Assembly (NCBI RefSeq): GCF_030269925.1 | Contig: NC_085124.1 | Coordinates: 14,260,001-14,324,000 of the forward strand | DNA length: 64,000 bases | Reading direction: 5' to 3' | Source of the DNA: Bombyx mori | Lineage: Eukaryota; Arthropoda; Insecta; Lepidoptera; Bombycidae | Shown here: one piece after another, positions 32,575-42,131 of the stretch | Layout of the letters: every line of letters starts with the position of its first letter | Numbering within the stretch: position 1 is the first letter of the stretch | Notes under the pieces: generated by a model | What the model saw: only the letters and a program-made list of their open reading frames with translations | Database searches by the model: none | What the model was told of the DNA's origin: nothing | Position numbers and translations under genes: made by a program

Positions 32575-33240
32575 AGGGTACGAGTACTAAAAAAATTATC
32601 ACTTTTAATTGAAGACATGAGTGGATTTAATTGTTTTATTTTTTATTGCTTAGATGGATGGACGAGCTCACAGCCCACTTGATGTTAAGTGGTTACTGGA
32701 GCCCATAGACATCTACAATGTAAACGCGCCACCCACTTCGAGATACAAGTTCTAAGGTCTCAGTATAGTTACACCGGCTACCCCACCCTTGGAACTGAAA
32801 CGCATTACTGCTTCACGGCGGAAATATGCGGGGTGGTGGTACCTACCCATGCGGACTCCCAAGAGGTCCTACCATCAGTGAATACGCAAATTATAATTTT
32901 GCGGGTTTTATTTTTATTACACGATGTTATTCCTTCACCGTGGAAGTCAATCGTGAACATTTGTTGAGTACGTATTTCATTAGAAAAATTGGTACCCGCC
33001 TGCGGGATTCGAACACCGGTGCATCGCTACATACGAATGCACCGGACGTTTTATCCTTCAGGCCACGACGACTAAGGGGATATGATACAATTTGCTAATT
33101 TCGAGAAAACTGGCAACAAGCTTTTGTCACTTTTCTTCGAACATAGCTCCTTCATCACATGCAATTTCTTAAAATAGCCTTAAATCCGGAGTTTTAAGGT
33201 CTAATATAGTTTATAAGCACATAACACCTTTAGTCATTGC
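32575..33240 (+). repeat. Dispersed repeat interrupted by a Bm1
   Basis: Left part TTATCACTTTTAATTGAAGA..ATGAGTGGAT (32590-32622) and right part ATGATACAATTTGCTAATTT..AATTTCTTAAAATAGCC (33083-33240) are adjacent in the empty copy at 39650-39860. This shows that the Bm1 at 32634-33072 inserted into a pre-existing repeat. Confidence 0.72.
32634..33072 (-). mobile_element. Full-length Bm1 SINE
   Basis: About 440 bp on the minus strand with all three parts: the tRNA-like head with B box (GGATTCGAACA at 33005-33015 in reverse), the linker with GTGGAAGTCAATCGTGAACA in reverse, and body and tail. Transcribed by Pol III if active; mobilised by a LINE. Confidence 0.92.
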
Positions 33241-33242
33241 TA

Positions 33243-33324
33243 AGCCGTGTATGTGTGTGCGTGTGTGTGTATTATGCGGCGGGTTCCGTATAGAAATGAT
33301 TTTGTTTGATCTTTACTTTGGGCC
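33243..33324 (+). repeat. Direct repeat, right copy
   Basis: Second copy of the 32414-32487 unit; includes a GTGTGTGCGTGTGTGTG run and GCGGGTTCCGTATAGAAATG. Confidence 0.65.
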
Positions 33325-33430
33325 GAGCTTGATTGATCGTCTTTGTTACTAGTTAGGTTACATGCATATGACACGGATACTGGTTTACCTTTCGCGAAAT
33401 ATTGTATGCCTCAAACCGCATGTGTTTGAA

Positions 33431-33912
33431 GTCGTCGTGGCCTGAAGGATAAGACGTCCGGTGTATTCGTATCGCTAGCGATGTAAAGGTGTTCGAATCC
33501 CGCAGGCGGGTACCAATTTTTCAAATGAAATACGTACTTAACAAATGCTCACGATTGACTTCCACGGTGAAGGAATAACATAGTGTAATAAAAATGAAAC
33601 CCGAAAAATTGTAATTTGCGTAATTACCTGCGTAAGGACCTCTTGTGAGTCCGCACGGGTAGGTACCACCGACCTGCCTATTTCTGCCGTGAAATTACTG
33701 CTTCACGGCAGAAATAGGCAGGTCGGTGGCATAGGTAGTCGTTTCGGTTTGAAGGGTGAGGCAGCCGTTGTGACTATACTTGAGACCTTAGAACTTATAT
33801 CTCAAGGTGTGTGGCGCATTTACGTTGTAGATGTCTATGTGCTCCAGTAACCACTTAGCACCAGGTGGGCTATGAGCTCGTCCACCCATCTAAACAATAA
33901 AAAAAATAAAAA
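33431..33912 (+). mobile_element. Full-length Bm1 SINE with internal hairpin
   Basis: Complete plus-strand copy: A-box-like TGGCCTGAAGG (33438-33448), B box GTTCGAATCC (33491-33500), linker, body and tail. In the body a 28-bp segment is followed, after the 8-nt loop ATTACTGC, by its perfect inverted copy (33666-33693 and 33702-33729). No other Bm1 in the window has this extra arm. Confidence 0.92.
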
Positions 33913-33914
33913 TC

Positions 33915-34028
33915 CTTCTTTATATTCTCTATATTATAGAGTCTATAAGTGTGGGAAATTTCATACTCCTCAGTCCACGCAATTTTCATAAAACAGGGTA
34001 CAAAGTTTTTGCTTCACGTATTAGTATA
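33915..34028 (-). mobile_element. Fragment of the 410-bp Helitron-type family
   Basis: The 5' ~110 bp of the 28779/36708/62797 family in reverse, ending at the Bm1 tail (GTACAAAGTTTTTGCTTCAC near the 5' end). Confidence 0.72.
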
Positions 34029-34035
34029 TAGATGA

Positions 34036-34548
34036 TACAGATTTTACGTCCACTGCGATCCGCAAGCTAACACTAAACTCAATATAGACATCACGACACG
34101 GAAGCTATCAAACTCGGAACAAGCTGAACGTAGCGAGAAATTCAATAATGCCCCGATCAAGCACAACTGTTACTTAACTAGTGTTCGTCGTGTAAGTTCG
34201 CGAACGAAGGAATTGTATCAGGCACGTGTGAGTTTGAGTCGTGAAAAAAAAGATGTGTAGTGTCGTGGGACACCGGATAGGAACGAAGTAAGTTCCTTAT
34301 TATCAAAATATTAATTTTAAGTTCTATTCGAGGTATAAAGAAAATAAAACTGGAGGTTTCGCAACAACCCACGGTCATTCGGTAACGTGCGAACTTATTG
34401 TGGTACACTTCATTCACGGTTGTTTGCATAAGAGTTAGTGTATTGCGCAAACGAACGCTCTGAGATCGTGGTCAATGAATGATAAAAAAATATGTTATTT
34501 TTTGAACGTCATTACAAAGTTAAGTCGTACACTGTGTGCATTACTAAT
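34036..34548. other. Unassigned spacer
   Basis: A GGAACGAAGT..AAGTTCCTTAT motif near 34280 resembles the short repeat at 34553 in reverse. The 90-residue minus frame at 34178-34450 has no domain. Confidence 0.4.
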
Positions 34549-34552
34549 AAAA

Positions 34553-34625
34553 ATCTAACGTTACCGACGTTTTTTCCCGGTCAGGGTACCCCTCCGCATC
34601 GTCCTATAAGGAACTTCGTTCCAAA
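34553..34625 (+). repeat. Short dispersed repeat, copy 1
   Basis: AAATCTAACGTTACCGACGT, GGGTACCCCTCCGCATCGTC and AAGGAACTTCGTTCC in that order; the last contains a GGAAC/GTTCC hairpin. Copies at 55984-56065 and 63509-63590. Probably the 3' end of a retroelement; not named. Confidence 0.7.
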
Positions 34626-34675
34626 AATGTTCTTTTTTTTTCTTACCTACCTATTCTAGTGACCTCAAGGGGTCT

Positions 34676-35110
34676 TTTTTTTTTTTATTGCCTAGATGTG
34701 TGGACGAGCTCACAGCCCACCTGGTGTTAAGTGGTTACTGGAACCCATAGACATCTACAACATAAATGCGCCACACACCTTGAGATAGAAGTTCTAAGGT
34801 CTCAGTATAGTTACAACGGCTGCCCCATCCTTCAAACCGAAACGCATTACTGCTTCACGGCAGAAATAGGCGGGGCGGTGGTACCTACCCGTGCGGACTC
34901 ACAAGAGGTCCTACCACCAGTAATTACGCAAATTATAATTTTGCGGGTTTGATTTTTATTACACGATGTTATACCTTCACCGTGGAAGTCAATCGTGAAC
35001 AATTGTGAAGTACGTATTTCATTAGAAAAATTAGTACCCGCCTGCGGGATTCGAACACCGTTGCATCGCTATGAATGCAGCGGACGTCTTATCACTTAGG
35101 CCACGACAAC
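34676..35110 (-). mobile_element. Full-length Bm1 SINE
   Basis: Minus-strand copy with poly-A tail (poly-T 34675-34687), complete body, linker and tRNA-like head with B box GGATTCGAAC (35047-35056 in reverse). Close to the 32634 copy in sequence. Confidence 0.92.
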
Positions 35111-35144
35111 TTCAAAAATTTCATACTAGATTCGCCGAACGAGC

Positions 35145-35390
35145 AGGTGACCTCACGGGGCTTTAACATGAAGAAGTTGCTAACACTAGCAAGAGCAGTG
35201 CATCATAGAATCTACTACCGGATCGGAAACACGACCCACTGAGAAAATCCGGCGAGAACTCAGCGGGCTGTGTCTGTGGGCTTAGGGCCAGTGTTACCAA
35301 TACTTCCGATTTGAGCCCCGTGAGCTCACCTACACGCTAGGACAACGCTGATATAGCCTCTCAAGGCTATCAGCATAGGTAAGAAAAAAT
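35145..35390. mobile_element. Head-to-head pair of family-A LINE tails
   Basis: First part (35145-35283) is the family-A 3' region in reverse (CCGGATCGGAAACACGACCC, then GAACTCAGCGGGCTGTGTC). Second part (35300-35390) is the extreme 3' end in forward orientation (GAGCCCCGTGAGCTCACC, then CCTCTCAAGGCTATC and poly-A). Truncated and inverted during insertion, as twin priming can do. Confidence 0.68.
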
Positions 35391-36395
35391 ACAGGTGTGG
35401 CACTCGGCGACTGCCGCAGTAAAGCTATTGCATAGCAATTTTTTACAACTCATGCAATTATAATTAGACAATAATAATTTAATATTGATACAGTAGTAAA
35501 ATAAAACCACGCTATATTTATAAAGATTAACAAAAGCAAAACATTAACTGTCCCCTTCACACTCATCATCACACACGCTAGACCGCGCGAGAGAGAGATG
35601 GGTAGACTTTTCATGATGCGCATGCAGTGCGACGTCACGCCGCGCGCTTATTCACAAACAGTACACAAGCGCAACGTGTGAATGTGTTGAACGCGAGCTA
35701 CATGGTAGGCGGAGTGGGGGGTGTTAGATTTTATTTTCGTTACGGAATTTCTTGATTCGGTCACCGCGCTCAAAGCCCGCGATAAAAGCTATGCAATAGC
35801 TTAAAAACTGTGGGTAAACCACATGGATCTTCTGTCTGTACAAAGATATGGATGTGCGGTCCCGCCTTCTCGGGACGTGGTCAAGAGCCCGTACGTGTCT
35901 ACTACCATCTCGTCCATTTCTATCGCGAAACAGTCCCGCATTCCGTTTCAAAGATGCTTCTTGTTACAATTTCGAAATTTGAATCTTGATCTAAAGTACT
36001 AAAGTCTTCGCTTTGATCTTGCGTTCTATAGTATAATATAAGGTACAATTTTAAATAAGTTTAAATATATCGAGGGATAAAAAAGGGTTTTTAGTTTAAG
36101 TTGCATGCTTGCAACTTTACATGAGAGCCATTTAAGAGTTAAAGTTTGGAAAAAATATCATAACAAAAAGACTTCGGCTATTTGAACGGAGTATTGTATA
36201 TATTTATTGTATTCCACCTTCGAGCCGACGAATTGCCAATGTTATGTACGCCATTACTGTCACATGAATCAGGCCACAAATTAAATAGCTTAAGTCATTT
36301 TTAATGTTAAATGTTTGTGATGTGGCAGTACTTTTTTAAATAAATAATTAAATGAGTAAACTTAATTAAAGTTCAATTAAAAACACCGAACTGTT
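35391..36395. other. Spacer with a possible inverted-repeat element
   Basis: AAAGCTATTGCATAGC at 35422-35437 is matched in reverse by GCTATGCAATAGCTT at 35787-35801, bounding about 380 bp with a CpG-rich interior (CGACGTCACGCCGCGCGC near 35630). Could be a non-autonomous transposon; target duplications are not clear. The remainder is unassigned. Confidence 0.45.
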
Positions 36396-36396
36396 G

Positions 36397-36505
36397 ATGT
36401 TAATACTAAATAAAACGGACCTTTGATTACAAAGATAAATGTCGCGTATTAAGGCAAACGTCGCTTAAACCAAATTGCCTTTCACCCCTCGATATTATAT
36501 AAATA
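36397..36505 (-). repeat. Dispersed repeat shared with 63785-63912
   Basis: In reverse it matches the right end of the window: ATTACAAAGATAAATGTCG, then GTCGCTT(A/G)AACCA, then GCCTTTCA(C/T)CCCT. Family unknown. Confidence 0.6.
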
Positions 36506-36707
36506 TATGTCGTCAATAAACTCATTTCTATATTGTCTGTGATATTTAAAATTAAAATACTATTAGTGTTGATATCGTCTGCTTCCTTGTTCGCTTGATA
36601 TTGTGATAAATTTTAATACGTATCGATTCCATCAAAATACGACCTAGCGGTATAAGAGAAATGCGATTTAGAATAACCGTCATCATTTAAGCTTTTATTA
36701 CTAAGTA

Positions 36708-37117
36708 CTAGTGGTCCCGCAGTAGTCGAAATTCGACTATAATTGATTAAAATTATAAGTTTCAACCTTATTATGGTCCTATTGTTACAGATTTCGCCAA
36801 GACTACACTATAGACAAATACTCGTAATATTAAAGATAAACAATACTAACCTATTCTCAATTTGACCACAGCCTTTAAGCAATAACAAAAGTTTGACAAT
36901 AAAGAAAGAGTATATGTGTGTATGTCAAAGACACGGTAGTGTGTGTAATGTTTTCTTTATTGATTTAAAGTATATTTTACGCATTATTTAAAAAAAATTA
37001 GCATTGTGCACTTCTTCTCTATATTCTCTATAAGTGTGGAAAATTTCATACTCCTCCGTCCGCGCAATTTTCGTAAAAAGGGATACAAAGTTTTTGCTTC
37101 ACGTATTAATATATAGA
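36708..37117 (-). mobile_element. Helitron-type element, 410-bp family, copy 2
   Basis: The cleanest copy. On the minus strand it starts TCTATATATTAATACGTGAA and ends with the hairpin AGTCGAATTTCGACT, 10-15 bases from a terminal CTAG. It is flanked by A and T with no duplication. The subterminal 3' hairpin plus CTRR end is the classic Helitron signature. No Rep/helicase frame, so non-autonomous. Confidence 0.85.
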
Positions 37118-37249
37118 TAAATGATGGCAGACGAGCCACCGTCCACCCGTTGAAAACAGATCAACGTCGCCCACGGACATTGACAGTGCAAAGTTCGGTG
37201 CAACCGTGTCGGTTCTAAACTTGAAAATAAGAAAACTCTTGAAACATAT

Positions 37250-37442
37250 TTTTTTTATTGCTAGATAGGTGGACGAGCTCGCAGCCCACCTGGTGTTAAG
37301 TGGTTACTGGAGCTGATAGATATCTACGACATAAATGCGCCACCCACCTTGAGATATAAGTTCTACGGTCTCAAGTATAGTTACAACGGCTGCCCCACCC
37401 TTCAAACCGAAACGCATTAACTGCTTCACGGCAGAAATAGGC
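37250..37442 (-). mobile_element. Bm1 SINE, truncated
   Basis: Reverse-strand tail and mid-body to TGCCTATTTCTGCCGTGAAG. About 170 bp further on (37611-37697) lies a plus-strand Bm1 tail, giving an inverted pair. Confidence 0.85.
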
Positions 37443-37610
37443 AACATACTGAAAATTTTACCAAATTACAATTGCTTACAGAAATAATAAGTTCGTTTTA
37501 TTTGTAATCACGAGACGGGGTCGTCCATTTCTGTTGCACTTCGCATCGTCCGCTCCGTAAGTCTGGTCACGACTCGGGCGATTCTCCACTGCCGGTATAT
37601 GTGTCGATTA

Positions 37611-37697
37611 ATTTTCGTTGTAGATGTCTATGGGCTCTGGTAAACTCTTAACACCAGGTGGGCTGTGAGCTCGTCCACCCATTTATAGAATAAAAAA
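37611..37697 (+). mobile_element. Bm1 SINE tail fragment
   Basis: TTCGTTGTAGATGTCTATGG to the A-rich tail on the plus strand, facing the 37250 copy. Confidence 0.85.
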
Positions 37698-37902
37698 AAA
37701 TAAAAATAAAAAATCTTCAAAATTATAACTAAACTTATGTCCTTAGTGTTCGACTTTAATTGCCGTGTGCGAACGAGTTAACAGTCTACATGATGATAAG
37801 CGTTCGTATGTAAAAAACCTGCTATCAAGTCCTTCGCAAAGGATTCTTAACCCATTCTGAGTGATTTCACATTACATTACAAATTATATTGTGATAGTTT
37901 AA

Positions 37903-38183
37903 TCTCTATATATAAAAATGAATGCTGTTCGTTAGTCTCGCTAAAACTCGAGAACGGCTGAACCGATTTGGCTAATTTTGATCTTGAATAATTTGTGGAA
38001 GTCCAGAGAAGGTTTAAAAGGTAGATAGGTGATAGAGGTAGAGGTGAGAGAGGTAGATAGAGAGGTGAAAATGTTCGGAATGAAATAAAAATAACAATTT
38101 TGTTTTTCTTTTAATGTGTAGCCCAAAAGCTTAGGTCTTTTATTTATCGATTGAGGCACTACGAAGTCTGCCGGGTCAGCTAG
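37903..38183 (+). mobile_element. Helitron-type element, 'CTCGAGAACGG' family
   Basis: Full-length plus copy: TCTCTATATATAAAAATG at the start, GCCGGGTCAGCTAG at the end, A before and T after. A purine-rich stretch with repeated GAGAGGTAGATAG (38025-38070) is expanded relative to the 20709 copy. Confidence 0.82.
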
Positions 38184-39357
38184 TTTAGAATATTTATGAT
38201 GTATCAGTAAAGTAAATTAACAGTGACTCTTCTCATCACGTAATATTATTTTTAAAGGAGTTTTAATTAAACATTAATTACATTTTCGTGAATTTCAATT
38301 GTTGACAAAGCAGTCGTGCGTTTCGCTGTGAAAGATAGGATAGTTATTATTTCAACACTTCGGTCTTATGTATCGCTGTGAGCTAAAGATATTAGAAAAC
38401 TGTTTCTTATCACTAATCAGGTGAACAATGTAATGATCGAGTTAAATGACCCATCCAACTACTACTAACTAATCCCTTTAGAGATGTGTCGATACCAATG
38501 GCAAACCCTAACGCAATACGTAAGTCGTTAACTTAGCGTTGTACAAAAGACCCGGCCATCGTTCCTGATTGGATCGCTCCACGGATATGTTCCTTACTTG
38601 GAACGGTTCACTGAACCCGTGGGAAGGACAGTCCGCGAGTGCTACACAAAATGAATACACTACAGTAGGTCAGGTCAAGAATATAACAATTATAGCTTAC
38701 AAACTTGTTTTGCGCGCACAAATTTTCCTGAGGACTTCGTTGAGCTCAGTTTCACTTTTATTTTCTTTTATTTAATAATTTTCATAGGTTCTTTTATTGA
38801 CAAATTAATCGGCTACATATGGATGCCAATGACGCCCAACTCCCGTGAAGAGATTACTCATTAGCACAATTGAGTTACATTATGAGTTAAGTTTATGATT
38901 AACCTACAGGAGTTAGTACCAACATTCTGACTAATACATGCACACAATCGTGCGTCGTTGCTTGAAGAGTAGAATAACACCATCGTACGAATTAGAAGAC
39001 TTCGGACTTACATCTCAAGACGCTGTCAAAGTGAACCTTCTCTATAAGTCTAGTTTTGTGGTCAAAGAAATCGTAATCACATAACCTCTACATCTAAAGG
39101 TTTTATACTTTGATGTGAGCGCTCACGGTTCAGTACAAAAACTAGAATAAATCTTTCGAAAATCTAATAAAAAAATCTAGATTTATTTCCTACATACTTT
39201 TACATACTTAGTTTAAGTACGTGACTTAAGTATGTAAGCTTTGCTTGAAACTATATTTGTTTGTTTGTTAGACTTTGCGAACATGCAATGGATGCAGTGG
39301 TGAATCCCTAACGCAATGTACCAATCACCAAAAGGTACAGGTATAGGACAGAGATTT
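38184..39357. other. Unassigned spacer
   Basis: No gene. The 68-residue frame at 38569-38775 ends hydrophobic but lacks any motif. Could be intronic to the acyltransferase gene downstream. Confidence 0.4.
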
Positions 39358-39597
39358 ACTGATAGTAGGACCTTTGAGTCTGCACGGGTAGGTAGCACCA
39401 CCCCGTCTATTTCTGCCGTGAAGTAGTAATGCGCTTCGGTTTGAAGGGTGAGGCAGTCGTTGTAACTATACTGAGACCTTAGAACTTATATCTCAAGGTG
39501 GGTGGCGCATTTACGTTGTAGATTTCTATGGGTTCCAGTAACCACTTAACGCCAGGTGGGCTGTGAGCTCGTCCATCCATCTAAGCAATAAAAAAAT
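39358..39597 (+). mobile_element. Bm1 SINE, 5'-truncated
   Basis: Plus-strand body and tail with intact GCAATAAAAAAA end. Confidence 0.9.
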
Positions 39598-39639
39598 TAT
39601 AAAAAATAATAATATTATTTTACTGTTCAATGGGATTCT

Positions 39640-39927
39640 AAGGATACGATTACCAAAAATATTATCACTTTTAATTGAAGACATGAGTGGATGAAGGGCA
39701 GATGATACAATTTGTTAATTTTGAGAAAACTGCAACAAGCTTTTGTAACTTGTACTTTTGTCTTCGTACACAGCTCCTTAATCACATGCAATTTCTTAAA
39801 ATAGCCTTAAATCCGGAGTTTTAAGGTCTAATATGGTTTATACTAGTTTATAGGCACTTCATTCAATGTAAAACTCAAAAATCTTAAAAATTGTACTTAA
39901 CCCCTTCATCCACTCATGTCTTTAATT
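39640..39927 (+). repeat. Dispersed repeat with 26-bp inverted ends (empty-site copy)
   Basis: AATTGAAGACATGAGTGGAT.. at 39673-39698 is matched in reverse at 39902-39927 with one mismatch, making a 255-bp foldback-capable unit. The homologous unit at 32575-33240 carries a Bm1. Homology to that copy extends left of the inverted repeat, so the true ends are uncertain. Confidence 0.65.
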
Positions 39928-39965
39928 ACTATTGTGCATTATATACTATGTAATCGAATTACTAG

Positions 39966-40172
39966 ACTGGTGTTAGGCCGCTCAGTCAGTCCGCCCGGGT
40001 AGGTGCTGGTATCCTGCCTATTTTTACCGTGTAGCCGTCATGCGTTTCGGGTTAAGTGGGGCCACAGAAATGTCATTGGACTTTAACGTTAAGACGGGTA
40101 GTTGCATTCAATTACCGGTTTTTTTCGGCTCCTCTAACCAATTAACCACTTTATATCGGGTGGGCCGTGAGA
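39966..40172 (+). mobile_element. Old Bm1 SINE relic
   Basis: Heavily diverged plus-strand Bm1 body (GGTAGGTGCTGGTATCCTGC, TTTACCGTGTAGCCGTCATG, CGGGTGGGCCGTGAG). Confidence 0.65.
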
Positions 40173-40772
40173 CCCAAAAAATAGCTTGTTTTTAGTACCT
40201 AATTAAAAAAAAGGCTTGTGTGGTTTTATGAAATCACGGTAAAAGTGAAACTTTTTCATATTATAGACATTAAACTCTGACAAACAACATTTACATTAAA
40301 CACTGACAAAAACAAACGAAATAGCGTGGAGCACAGACACAAATGAGTAATAGTCTATACACTACACGGTCAGCTGCTGCGAACTATAGGCGCCGCCATA
40401 TTGGCCTTGGCTACTCTCACGCGCGCCTTTCACTTTATCCCTACTCCGCGGCCGACTATCACGCGACATGCAACACACAGACGAAAAAGTTTGAGACGAT
40501 GTACTTAAAAAAAGTTTCACTTCACTAACATTACATTGCAAAAACAAAAAAAAATCTTGAGTACTATTCGATCGCGTAAAAACATAACAGTCCATTTTAT
40601 TTAATAGTATTAGTTTATTGTTAGTAAAGAATTGAACCTTGACCCGTGGTACGTGAGATCGCGCAACTAATACCAATTACGCAGCTTAAGGAAGAAGTAA
40701 AAAACGTTTCTATGCTCGTACCTGTTTAAATGTATTATTTTTGTGGTACTCTAACGCATTTGATGTGTACTT
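40173..40772. other. Unassigned spacer with a CpG-rich patch
   Basis: 40370-40480 is CpG-rich with GGCGCCGCCATATTGG and ACGCGCGCC. It might be a promoter or first exon, on either strand; no TATA box or coding exon supports it. Confidence 0.35.
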
Positions 40773-41215
40773 TAGCCCACTGAGTTTCTCGCCGGATCTG
40801 CTCAGTGGGTCGCGTTTCCGATCCAGTGGTAGATTCTGCGAAGCACTGCTCTTAGTAGGGCCAGTATTAGCAACACTCTACACGTCACTCACTACGTCAC
40901 GTCACTATCTACACGTCAAGGAGAAGCTAAAATAGCCTCTATTTTTTTTTGTCCTACCTAATCTGATAGCCTTGAGAGGCTATTTCAGCGTAACCTTAAC
41001 TAGTAGGTGAGCTCACGGGGCTCAAACCGAAGTGATGCTAACACTGACCCTAGCAAGAGCGCAGTGCTTCTCAGAATCTACCACTGGATCGGAAACGCGT
41101 CCCACTGAGAAGATCCTGGAGAAACTCAGTGGGTTGTGTCTATGGGTTAATTCGCTCGTCGAGCCCTTCGTCGCAAGCGACAGGTTCGACGAGGAAAGGC
41201 TATTAATAGGTAGGA
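40773..41215. mobile_element. Tail-to-tail inverted pair of family-A LINE ends
   Basis: 40773-40962 is the family-A 3' end in forward orientation, ending in a poly-A-like position beside TTTTTTTTT. 40963-41215 is the same 3' end in reverse, extending to CGTCGAGCCCTTCGTCGCAA. The two meet at their tails and could fold into a long hairpin. Confidence 0.72.
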
Positions 41216-41994
41216 AAAAAAAAGTTTACTTTTGAGACTAAACGCAGCTATCGATAACTCTATCGATGTCGATGAATGAGATTAATCGCTGAGCCGGATC
41301 TTTTGAAGCCACTCAGCAGATTGGCTGACATTTAAATTCAGATTTTGTTTGATCTGATCAAAGTATGGAGATTAATTAAGTGAATATCGCAGATTCGTGC
41401 TCCGGCACGTTCTAGTGTTTGGAAAATTCTCTGACATCCATGCTTCACACAAGGCTGTCCATGAATTACGATAGTAAATGCCTAGGTTGCATAGTTAAAT
41501 TGTAAATCTAGACAAGCCTTTGACAAAATCAAGGGGATATAGCGAAGGTTTAGCACACCAATAACTAGATAAACATTATTGTTAAACAAAATTCTCGTCT
41601 GACGAAGTCCACATATATATTTTTTTAAAGATAAAACAGAGCTAATTCGAATTGTTCGTGAAAAGGAAATCACGATATCGCATCATCAAAAGTCATTTTC
41701 CCAAGGTGATATCTGACTAATAATGTAACTTAACTACTAATGATGTCTAATAATGTAAGTTTAAAAAGTTACAATAGTCGGGCTGGATCTAATACGAGGA
41801 AGAGCAGGGCATATCTTCGGTTGCTTATTCAAGTGCTCAATAAGTCTGTAGACTGTGGGTATTTCAGCTTAGAAAAAGGTATCTTTAAAATCTCGACAAA
41901 GGTCGATCGAGATTTTAACGTCACCCTAGAAACTTACTGAGGTTTGTCCTCTAAAAGCGGATGAAGATATTTATGTCCCTTTTTATAACTACAG
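41216..41994. other. Unassigned spacer, probably intronic
   Basis: Lies directly upstream of the first visible acyltransferase exon. Ends with a pyrimidine-rich TCCCTTTTTATAACTACAG acceptor. No other gene feature. Confidence 0.5.
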
Positions 41995-42131
41995 GGTAAA
42001 GCGAAGAGAGATCAGTCGCTGGAGGAACTTCGGCAGCATATCCACAAATTCTACATGCCTCTCAGCAGGCAGTTCATGGTGCTCTTTCCGGAAGGTGGAT
42101 TCTTGCATAAGAGAAGGGAAGTCAGTCAAAG
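41995..42131 (+). CDS. LPGAT1-like exon with FPEG motif
   Basis: Follows a TTTATAACTACAG acceptor; enters in phase 0 at [12 protein letters not shown] and ends after AG of a split codon, before GTCAGT. Contains [17 protein letters not shown], the acyltransferase glycerophosphate-binding block. Confidence 0.9.

Noticed and set aside
38569..38775. Candidate missing exon of the acyltransferase
   Set aside because: The peptide lacks NHxxxxD or any LPGAT1 block and has no good splice sites in matching phase.
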